From contig JALPMN010000577.1 of the NCBI GenBank assembly GCA_024243835.1, positions 1 to 15,366 on the forward strand: a DNA stretch of 15,366 nucleotides. The letters run 5' to 3'. The position numbers and the translations under genes are program-made. Positions 11,701 through 15,366 of this stretch are shown here, one piece after another. The notes beneath the pieces were generated by a model that was not told the DNA's origin, did no database searches, and saw nothing but the letters and a program-made list of their open reading frames with translations. Position 1 is the stretch's first letter; every line of letters begins with the position of its first letter. This stretch comes from Enteropsectra breve. Taxonomy: Eukaryota; Microsporidia.

Positions 11701-13453
11701 TGAGGAGATGGATCTGTACCGTGGAATTATCAGTGAAGCAGACTCCATGAGCAAGGAAAATACTTCAATAGCAGAAAAATATAAAAATTTATTAATTGGC
11801 CTGATTAACGAGGTAACGATTGAGGAGAGCAGACCACTTGTTCTGGAGTATTTGGGAAGTGTGAGACATCTGGAAAACAGCAACCAAATCAAAGACAAGG
11901 CTGATATTAATCAGATTGATGAGAAGAAGCTGTTTTACTTTAGAGACGAATTATCTGCCATTGGATATCACGATTATAATAACGAGGCAATGAAGAAGTG
12001 CAGATATGGAGAAACTGTTTGTATCGATGTGATAAATAAACACTCGGATGCACAAGTCAAAGAAAAGTACAGAAGTGCAAAAGAAGCCATGGAAAAACTG
12101 ATGAAAGAATTGGATGCTAAGAAATGCAAGGGCCGAGGCAAAGGCCAGGCTGATAATGAAAATATTAATATTAATGAAAATATTAATATTAATGAAAATA
12201 TCAATATTAATGAAAATATAAATAATTATAGGGAAGAGACATGCGATGCTATCGATGATCTGAAAAAGGTTGTGAAATATTTTATGGAAACAGACTACCG
12301 ATATTCATATTCATTCACTAATACAAACAAAGTACTGCATTATTTTAAGAATGATATTCCCATGATTGGAGAATATTCAAGAATGAGAAATGAATATGAG
12401 AATATAAAATATATGGAGTATATCGAGGGATACTATAATCTTAAGGATGTGGTGAACAATGGGCTTTATATAAGGAGGAGTGATGGGGAGCTAGTGAAGA
12501 TTTCGTTTGATATACATAATTTAAAGAATGATATTTATAATATAAAGAATGATAATATTAATATACGAGACGGTATCAATGATAAAGATATCATTGATAT
12601 AAGAGATAGTATCATTGATAATAATATCAACAAAAGATTCGCCCAGAGGAAATGCAAAGAGATACTCGCTTTCTATGCCAGGAACAGCCATGCCCTGAAC
12701 AAAAATGGATATTCACACAAGTTTTATACAACAGTTGAAAATAGCGGTATTAAAAACTATAAGATAATTGTGCATGGCAGCAGAGATTTTAGTGTGAAGG
12801 ATGCCATATTTGGGCATATGAGAGGTATTTGCTGCTCATCGAGTGATATAATTTGTGACTATTTCAGAAATAATAAGAAATCAATTGGGTTTGCCAGTGC
12901 TGCTCTGAAATACAGAAATACTCTGAAGAATGAAATGATCAACAGGACAATGAATGCAAAGATCTACTATTCAATAAGAAAGAACTTTATTAACAGCTAC
13001 AGCAGTATTGTGGGAATGGAATATCTCGTGGGAATGGAACATCTGGTGGGAGGTGAGTGCAGCATGGGAAGTAAATCTGAGAATATGAAGGGCTATGAAT
13101 GCAGTATGGAAAATATTATGATTGAGATGGAGAGTGGGCAGGTGAAGATCAGAGACTCTGCTCTTTGCAGAGACGAAGTGCCATTTATAAGGCCGAACAT
13201 TCAGGAGCTTATGGGCCAGGAGGGAATAAATGGGTCCTTTGTTGTTATTTTGAAGTGTCTGGCTGAAGAAATGCTGGAAAATGAAAGTATTGGGGAGATT
13301 CTCAGATTCTATATGGGAAATGTCGAGCGTATAAATAAGAAAATGAAAAATATTGTGAATGAAAAAAACGGAGGAGCAGAATTAGCTGTTGGTGAGATGG
13401 TTGATCTCCGGAATGGGATGGAAATGGATGTAAGAGAGATGGGGTGGTTGTAA
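2777..13453 (+). CDS. TRA1: Tra1/TRRAP-family PIKK-like pseudokinase, SAGA/NuA4 scaffold subunit
   Basis: A 3558-residue protein in one exon; yeast Tra1 is 3744 residues and human TRRAP about 3850. Tra1 docks transcription activators and brings SAGA and NuA4 acetyltransferase complexes to chromatin in the nucleus. Residues 1 to about 2500 are a helical, HEAT-type solenoid. The FAT region (about 2535-3110) holds family-like segments: GRIRLWMNRYPLMEGDMFEW (from 2769) and KLYCLYATKALKEKLYLKAS (near 2838). The pseudokinase (about 3155-3495) has GLYIRRSDGELVKISFDI (from 3229), KRFAQRKCKEIL (from 3286) and EVPFIRPNIQELMG (from 3467), the last close to the Tra1 VPFR-TPN-Q motif. No GDRHxxN catalytic loop or DFG is present, as expected for Tra1 rather than TOR or ATM. 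The FATC-like end finishes in GWL. The frame extends back to a TTG at 2756, but the first ATG is 2777 and is the likelier eukaryotic start. Asparagine-rich inserts interrupt the protein throughout. TRA1 identity rests on motifs read by eye. Confidence 0.88.
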   Translation: MFYEIISSSKTLEEKIEEIQAFTQTPAFMPVLAAPSRYLHLLLPFVRQVFAKFQPEKNFNPSSANNQIRVFFIRMLAKIRFTELLETSCENPGTSGNSELEILSETMLLLYDLLSKENIFNRYLALRAMSPLIETPAIRDINLHLSMVNSFFVNELSLVDSEDSAKKELGFFTAADALQYLTDFHAFHQIDLHYYESILRTLSMVVSQLFAMPSLLSMENKKLICDYSTFIINLLSFMNILERDCGGNEYGYGNRSGALSIGNMPYYKNICQYLPNLCSNLATLIPSDCVSLKKEALKAIFDTIFHKRHHFSSIDMLFFRSPLNIISDSSLSKAYLEIATGFLNSSYNIPNIGINFGLLDQFDRRISEMLPKTRDVSVISSCLAALTANLSIYRYLAIKESYDFKKHISLQIHHCRCLYQLYLSHSKQNADSSQEPLNRIFNREFNKELNNSNIREDNFMGISDKDGCNSEEECLTLLMGYINSIIYAIGALPAQSKLFSPEEARVLAEFFIFPLTVCQANYKDNINISSKDNINISSMAASFYKNLMLLHHTNLEMIFNINIKTLLTKFYNTFSLWGFLCEMPSINHIVILEANKLVYRDIILGNYKPMEFYEAVIPIAYSFFRMDKKNYKPEYSSYFSMIYISLLEIKADSKKTLRFLKILNRFFLDVKMTDGGYTGLFFIYETFEKVARELYYLYCITCEIFYIECLLNIPVSLNLLITRSDLLIKPFEIALSSSRRLREIVLKYVDYIVEFNNDDGKLDKILYRVFILINASHHYGPKKSFIVDNTANDETNIRAMHILAKISNYNRMNLINYTHREYTDYSRALVFLPYHFKCSAESDIVVNENTLLALDAETKAKTAFSPVQIDVSSIVRGLIKNLIGVEFVYEYKFITHESMIRDKRKIKACYKEKINGSPKDVRDALIKYFMILAGITSISEGEKKLSESFKKAMDIKKDSQIKMCDDFLQECKSNGASKKLHLLIEDILLAFYMDTSEESHRIIDLSIELYVSSFASAADIHNNNSNNINHNNNINNDINKDINSDKGNYSVDDIDRGVFTKVLVDALIYSSSRAKEAVEYLLELLDHYSLQEEKGKFISEQLRELVFHIYSSDDFIAFRSMRAVLFYLDVANGKRHYRRESKNIYREGYLSHSHNLHQTHNPCICPKGSGQNAASFWIDETLALKIFHALKIKLGNTQSIRAYELCIKISNALIKQMDASAFKYFEMVFTPKIPLASGTETSGNLTAHENLQVKIFYYEMLSQYDTHVPNTQAASNSNNSNFRFCIMRLLNLNENILERYDKILPTVDAFIKLISKKDLPAIGAYLHAFKKLKNIGKATYNSVIASMKKNLPTVAVIEGFKSIEEKRKFVESVNKSTTQCNTIQTNTLNSLQVFKSLFYKNSINVFIRNNYIEMYTSSPYKDVIYEILLGVREYDMATFEFLIENLSSYLSRNNAVFHSSPVVYHRGPSFFKNIGLANTLRTRIGDKMEFWYVLISNLHNQDIYELVGCIIEKRHSTILTEWLTTFYDCIVNGKNFGKPYSYSFKPYKGSANGLAQNMLNAMNSLRILRSFGTRFSINDLVLIVYEYLSPGTCLFDGLINFYVPFFSIQEIDYLHKINANFRFVPGAYLLDKLVEVKGNKALRDFILRSFDEVFKGVFISDDASTNDNNNKNNVNKNILNLDNAINVNKNSENNEYNNEETDLLSINSTPSCNIFTGADEVGNAFAESDSENSIDSLFMDASSISDESAVSSVSDESVVSTESMDDYRKGLASHSCKESSNKINTVDNSSNNINTVDNSSNNINTVDNSSNNNTFNNSKNNIYGSKNSVSSAFDAVTIDKFYYALSDCNEALLEFFCSHRILHKELISIAESAFSSPSLRYLSIYYLCLFKPSKDLFGAVFKLNHNERKYSIECLSLLYDKYGLEPFSSTIITLLQAEMRYEAVRHILIPFILERRDVLLNTEIFVDLSVLAHKMFSRGEMNYELLAAIAGREQSSTVTNKGTIDNKNEELNIGSDGIVKELNTLVINHEILNESYTLFPNCSIFHTNKVNFKKIKKNILFMHMNKYPELYRKHVEKENPGDMEMILEGWGDAEIVSGMSEWLAEHAPLEWFIEANSSIQSQFLGHYVKRLGLSSSNGVIDENDSNSNTNTNSNPNSNSSGIDNNYGNINSSGIDNNYGNINNINSIDSNSVMDKSTAIRNDMHILLEICRRLIENGSEGPAIKIILSQIPQEILVKWIHSISIATLISNTFMENIACEMMYKIEFKQAIDLCAKYPKKEMLFLHLYKIYGRNIPIQKEFLRGLNSTDSPVRRMYIELYLSILLNEEHCTFSLLLSKVMNIILKMDYSLLDDSVAEELVAAVLIKLVRSHPHVIAFSQKNNSFGHSATIDLKSFSMDATSTTNSHFNTMNNNIYNMNNMKNNVNSSFSEYALKDNFRLETILRLSKEYISFIHGALEGIFKEMDLVGMKEMYRIFMEGNAKGQIRKILCMAFAPYQLKIQDQDDSENKSGMASKGCCSSIENSSVQHACNVHSFSAKYYLSLLDMPLAFGKIISSPGIREVKTISRLCLYGKYEEAVAMIFEIFKGIENRTVSYKRDDLRMLEEILSFIYREYYSIHAMNGTCDTNVFLKSSPSTTNNFTSNNTNNNFNNNNYANNNYANNNSKSGDTPDEYTFCDAFDVLYSSFNTNYLDILSFDFNSLLIKIISAKFPINDELIEQTKCILKRFDISRNIPRGSNLFNRILLYSGICAEIIEINSLYIENQYENIYGRIRLWMNRYPLMEGDMFEWSQFIRWRVFCFNSIIEMIDSTSVNNSISSTGVNINNSNSNRKKIGADICKLYCLYATKALKEKLYLKASYILNEINSIQIIELKQNLQKHFLDIEALYKSGNYGNITSLVSSINIGRLSAEGRALLYHWGYKAVLKMGKYSEALKYNVLSRRMGEIVENRKEDLRILRTLLRADKEANCNIFAKNNSEEMDLYRGIISEADSMSKENTSIAEKYKNLLIGLINEVTIEESRPLVLEYLGSVRHLENSNQIKDKADINQIDEKKLFYFRDELSAIGYHDYNNEAMKKCRYGETVCIDVINKHSDAQVKEKYRSAKEAMEKLMKELDAKKCKGRGKGQADNENININENININENININENINNYREETCDAIDDLKKVVKYFMETDYRYSYSFTNTNKVLHYFKNDIPMIGEYSRMRNEYENIKYMEYIEGYYNLKDVVNNGLYIRRSDGELVKISFDIHNLKNDIYNIKNDNINIRDGINDKDIIDIRDSIIDNNINKRFAQRKCKEILAFYARNSHALNKNGYSHKFYTTVENSGIKNYKIIVHGSRDFSVKDAIFGHMRGICCSSSDIICDYFRNNKKSIGFASAALKYRNTLKNEMINRTMNAKIYYSIRKNFINSYSSIVGMEYLVGMEHLVGGECSMGSKSENMKGYECSMENIMIEMESGQVKIRDSALCRDEVPFIRPNIQELMGQEGINGSFVVILKCLAEEMLENESIGEILRFYMGNVERINKKMKNIVNEKNGGAELAVGEMVDLRNGMEMDVREMGWL
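4343..4390 (+). repeat. Two tandem 24-base units inside TRA1 (KDNINISS x2)
   Basis: Two adjacent units at 4343-4366 and 4367-4390 encode the identical octapeptide KDNINISS. They differ at three bases, all third positions (AAT/AAC twice, ATA/ATT once). The insert sits in the HEAT region, close after a less regular Asn-rich stretch (4075-4160). Confidence 0.9.
5831..5920 (+). repeat. Asn/Ile/Asp-rich low-complexity insert in TRA1
   Basis: About 30 codons, mostly AAT with GAT, ATC and ATT, give runs such as HNNNSNNINHNNNINNDINK. The DNA is far more AT-rich than the flanks. It looks like a slippage-grown loop between helical segments of the solenoid. Confidence 0.85.
7769..7875 (+). repeat. Asn-rich low-complexity insert in TRA1
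   Basis: About 35 codons rich in AAT and AAC (NDNNNKNNVNKN, then NINVNKNSENNEYNNEE-like sequence) begin a long unstructured section that runs on to about 8262. It also takes in a Ser/acidic tract and a 30-base tandem repeat. Confidence 0.85.
8123..8212 (+). repeat. Three tandem 30-base units inside TRA1 (INTVDNSSNN x3)
   Basis: Units at 8123-8152, 8153-8182 and 8183-8212 each encode INTVDNSSNN. Units 2 and 3 are identical and unit 1 differs by one synonymous base (AAT for AAC in the Asp-Asn pair). Flanking Asn/Ser-rich sequence continues to about 8262. Confidence 0.95.
9251..9322 (+). repeat. Two tandem 36-base units inside TRA1 (SSGIDNNYGNIN x2)
   Basis: Units at 9251-9286 and 9287-9322 encode the same 12 residues and differ at two bases, both synonymous (ATT/ATC, AAC/AAT). 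They lie within a longer Asn/Ser/Thr-rich insert at about 9199-9357 that also has an alternating SNTNTNSNPNSN stretch. Confidence 0.95.
9970..10057 (+). repeat. Asn/Met-rich low-complexity insert in TRA1
   Basis: About 29 codons of Asn with Met, Ile and Tyr (NTMNNNIYNMNNMKNNVN) form an imperfect repeat of the AATATGAAT kind. It lies between helical segments before the FAT region. Confidence 0.8.
10724..10768 (+). repeat. 15-base tandem repeat in TRA1 FAT region (NNNYA)
   Basis: Two identical 15-base units at 10724-10738 and 10739-10753 and a third partial copy encode NNNYA NNNYA NNN. They follow further Thr/Asn-rich codons from about 10670, giving an insert of roughly 30 residues in the FAT domain. 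Confidence 0.9.
12161..12214 (+). repeat. Three tandem 18-base units inside TRA1 (NININE x3)
   Basis: Units at 12161-12178, 12179-12196 and 12197-12214 each encode NININE; only one synonymous change (ATT to ATC) is present in the third. They sit between FAT and the pseudokinase, directly after a basic patch KKCKGRGKGQ (12119-12148). Confidence 0.95.
12508..12634 (+). repeat. Asn/Asp/Ile-rich insert within the TRA1 pseudokinase N-lobe
   Basis: About 42 residues of degenerate repeat (HNLKNDIYNIKNDNIN, then INDKDIIDIRDSIIDN) lie between the GLYIRRSDGELVKISFDI strand pair and the KRFAQRKCKEIL helix. In other Tra1 proteins these two elements are close together, so this looks like an expanded loop. 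Confidence 0.75.
13010..13057 (+). repeat. 18-base tandem repeat in TRA1 pseudokinase C-lobe (VGMEYL/VGMEHL)
   Basis: Units at 13010-13027 and 13028-13045 encode VGMEYL and VGMEHL, followed by a partial third (VGGE). It is not Asn-rich, unlike the other repeats. The following residues carry two ECSM copies separated by about 15 residues. Confidence 0.8.
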
Positions 13454-13530
13454 AGAGATCATTGCTGTTTGAATATTAAAAATAATTTATGAAATGTATT
13501 TATAGCTATATTTTATAATATCTATCTTAT

Positions 13531-13609
13531 ATTATGGATAAGAATCTACTTCTTTTATTATAGATAAGAATCTACTTTTTTTTATTATAGATAAGAATCG
13601 TCTTCTGTT
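13531..13609. repeat. Three-copy tandem repeat of 26-27 bases
   Basis: Copies begin at 13531, 13557 and 13584, sharing the core ATTATRGATAAGAATC followed by a T/C-rich tail. The first two units also share TACT after the core; the third diverges. Unit lengths are 26 and 27, so it is non-coding in character. TTTATT at unit junctions gives AATAAA on the minus strand. Confidence 0.85.
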
Positions 13610-13803
13610 GTAACAGGGAGTTAATAATAGTCTTTTTAATTTATATTAAGAATACAAAACTGCAAATACTAAACAAGTTTGTTTAAGTTAAGTGATGAGT
13701 ATCTTAATATCTTAAAGAAATGTGCATTATACAACACCCGATCAAATAACCAATGATTTACATTTGTGAATTTTGATTTTTGCGAATAAAAGGTATTAAA
13801 AAG

Positions 13804-13839
13804 CATGTTTGTAATAATAATACACATGTTTGTAATAAT
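13804..13839. repeat. Direct repeat of 15 bases, period 21
   Basis: CATGTTTGTAATAAT occurs at 13804-13818 and again at 13825-13839, just downstream of the ABC transporter stop codon (minus strand) and so probably in its 3' untranslated region. Confidence 0.8.
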
Positions 13840-13844
13840 TTATT
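13839..13844 (-). terminator. Possible poly(A) signal of the ABC transporter gene
   Basis: TTTATT on the plus strand reads AATAAA on the minus strand, 24 bases after the TAA stop at 13868-13870. Spacing suits a short microsporidian 3' end, but in such AT-rich sequence the hexamer is common by chance. Confidence 0.35.
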
Positions 13845-13867
13845 AAATTAGTAAAATTATTAGTTAG

Positions 13868-15366
13868 TTAGAGCTTAAGTCTTACCTCTGGACTAAATCT
13901 TCGTCTTACAATGCAGGCGAAAATTGCAATAAGCATCGGAATGGTAACACACACATAAAGCAGTGATAGAGTCTTGCCAAAGCCAAAAAAGCTGGCTTTC
14001 TTACTGCACCCCTTTTGAATAGCGGAGAAAATTTCATCTGCTGTTGATGCCTTGTCCAACTTACCTACAAGATAGGAATCAATCTTAATTTCATCCTTTC
14101 CTACACCACATAATACTCTATTAAATGTTAGGCCGTTGAGCAATCTATAAAGAAGAGAAATTGAGCCTTCCGTTCTTTTCGTTTCAACCACCCAATCAGC
14201 TCCTAATACTGATTTTAAATTGCTGATATAATGATGCACCTGTGCAGTGACTAAATGTCTGTGCGGGGAAAATAGCCCCAAAGTTAAATTCTCGATAAGA
14301 TCAAGCAGCAATGATATTATTTTATAAATGGCTGAATCTTCTTTTAGGTCAAAAAGACTTTGTATCTTACCGGTAATATTAGGCTGACAAAACATAGTCA
14401 TAAGAAACCAATCATAAGACTCGTGATAGAAGCAATAAGCCTTGGCGAAGAATGGAACAATGGCCAAAGAGTAGGAAGTTTGGCTCATACTGAAAAACAT
14501 CTGTAAAATTGAGCAAGATAGGCATTGAAGAATCAAGTACATAATTTCAAATAAGCCAAGTGTATTGGACTTTGCCCCACTTATAACGAATACAGCTTTT
14601 AGTACTGTTACATTCATTATCATAGCAATAAATGGGAAGGGGATGTTGTAGATCAGTCCTGAGCAAATCATAGCTGGAATCGAGTAAGAATTTCTCTTGA
14701 GTCTTCGCTTAAACTTATCAGCATCTCTATGTAAATAGTTTCCGGTATAGAATACTATTATAAGCAAGTAAAAAAATAAATAAGCATTTTGAATGATAGT
14801 AAAAAAAGCTTTCGATTCTTTTATCTTAATCTTTCCGTTAAGAATTAAGGAAAAACAAACAAATCCGATAGCGCCGAAGAACACAGCAAGCACAAACAAA
14901 TCCTTCAGATACTTCAGCCCAAATGGCAATATGGAAGCATCATTTTTGACTAGCTCTTTGATATTTAAGGAAATATCTTTAAATGAGATGTTGAAACCAA
15001 AAAGCCTGTATCCTCCACGTTTGATATCAGCGGCATTATATACTGCCTGGTTCTTTATCTCCTCGCTAATAACCAAATCTTCTTTTATCTTAGCCATTTC
15101 CTCCCCGTTGCTCAGAATATTTGTTTCGCTGAATACTTCAAATAAAAATTCGGCGGTTGAAAGACAAGATTTGTTTACAAATCCCATGCTGGCAAATGCT
15201 TGGTCAACCTCGCTGATCGGGCCATCATAGAGAACCGTCCCTTTGTAGAAGAAAAGAAGGCGTTCAAAAATGCTGAAGAGGCCTGGCCCGGGCTGGTGCA
15301 CCGTGACAATCACTATCTTGTTTCTCTTCACTGCATACTCCTTGAGGCGCGTAACAAGCTTCAGGG
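13868..15366 (-). CDS. ABCG/White-family ABC half-transporter, C-terminal part
   Basis: The frame is open to the window edge: 498 residues are visible and the N-terminus is missing. It begins inside the nucleotide-binding domain with LKLVTRLKEYAVKRNKIVIV, then TVHQPGPGLF, whose His (fragment residue 23) is the H-loop switch histidine. FYKGTVLYDGP is the usual ABCG strand after it. Walker A, the signature and Walker B must lie beyond 15366. The membrane domain follows in the ABCG order. Hydrophobic segments lie at about fragment residues 155-175, 191-211, 230-261, 272-293, 295-312 and 466-486. A basic, charged HRDADKFKRRLKRNSYS stretch after the second matches the place of the ABCG ER-x-x-G-x-YR motif. 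Half-transporters of this family work as dimers to move lipids or drugs across membranes; the substrate here is unknown. The stretch before the last membrane segment is about 150 residues, long for the family. A GTG at 15331 is not a start; the frame continues upstream. Confidence 0.92.
   Translation of the reverse strand, partial: LKLVTRLKEYAVKRNKIVIVTVHQPGPGLFSIFERLLFFYKGTVLYDGPISEVDQAFASMGFVNKSCLSTAEFLFEVFSETNILSNGEEMAKIKEDLVISEEIKNQAVYNAADIKRGGYRLFGFNISFKDISLNIKELVKNDASILPFGLKYLKDLFVLAVFFGAIGFVCFSLILNGKIKIKESKAFFTIIQNAYLFFYLLIIVFYTGNYLHRDADKFKRRLKRNSYSIPAMICSGLIYNIPFPFIAMIMNVTVLKAVFVISGAKSNTLGLFEIMYLILQCLSCSILQMFFSMSQTSYSLAIVPFFAKAYCFYHESYDWFLMTMFCQPNITGKIQSLFDLKEDSAIYKIISLLLDLIENLTLGLFSPHRHLVTAQVHHYISNLKSVLGADWVVETKRTEGSISLLYRLLNGLTFNRVLCGVGKDEIKIDSYLVGKLDKASTADEIFSAIQKGCSKKASFFGFGKTLSLLYVCVTIPMLIAIFACIVRRRFSPEVRLKL

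Larger units (their letters stand above)
13454..13867. other. AT-rich spacer between convergent 3' ends
   Basis: Both flanking genes end here, so it should hold 3' untranslated regions and no promoters. I saw no reading frame or tRNA. It contains two short tandem repeats and, on the plus strand, one AATAAA at 13785-13790, which is about 330 bases after the TRA1 stop and so is a doubtful signal for that gene. Confidence 0.75.

Noticed and set aside
2777..13453. Assignment of the giant protein to TOR, ATM/ATR or another active PIKK
   Set aside because: No catalytic loop or DFG motif is present, while FAT and pseudokinase motifs match Tra1/TRRAP best.
13671..13684. Palindromic AAACAA-GT-TTGTTT as a hairpin or binding site
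   Set aside because: Only six-base arms with a two-base loop, in very AT-rich sequence; nothing distinguishes it from chance.
14793..15230. A 145-codon plus-strand frame opposite the ABC transporter
   Set aside because: Shadow of the transporter gene; no domain or start context supports it.

Overview
The window looks like a piece of a microsporidian (compact, parasitic fungal-relative) nuclear genome. The reasons are long intronless reading frames, a CCC motif just upstream of a start codon, an ABCG-type half-transporter, an LRR-like protein with no recognisable family, and AT-rich gaps between genes. The microsporidian call is an inference. The long spacers and asparagine-rich inserts suggest a looser genome than Encephalitozoon, perhaps near the Trachipleistophora/Vavraia side, but I cannot prove the genus.

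Layout. (1) 9-2093 (+) encodes a 694-residue protein of unknown function with irregular leucine-rich-repeat-like strands; its frame is open to the window edge, so the true start may lie outside. (2) 2094-2776 is an AT-rich spacer with no intact gene. It holds a chain of short protein-like open frames broken by stops and frame changes, possibly a decayed gene, followed by the promoter of the next gene. (3) 2777-13453 (+) is one uninterrupted 10.7-kb gene for a 3558-residue Tra1/TRRAP homologue: a HEAT-solenoid, FAT, pseudokinase and FATC scaffold that recruits SAGA and NuA4-type histone acetyltransferases to activators. It is close to full length but studded with about ten asparagine-rich, often tandemly repeated inserts. 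(4) 13454-13867 is a very AT-rich spacer between two converging 3' ends, with two small tandem repeats. (5) 13868-15366 (-) is the 3' part of an ABCG/White-type ABC half-transporter; it has the H-loop and the membrane domain, while the Walker A, signature and Walker B motifs lie beyond the window.

The three genes show no obvious functional link. No tRNA, rRNA, transposon or CRISPR was found. The most interesting signals are the repeat-rich inserts of the Tra1 homologue, whose copies differ almost only at synonymous sites, and the possible decayed gene at about 2100-2640.
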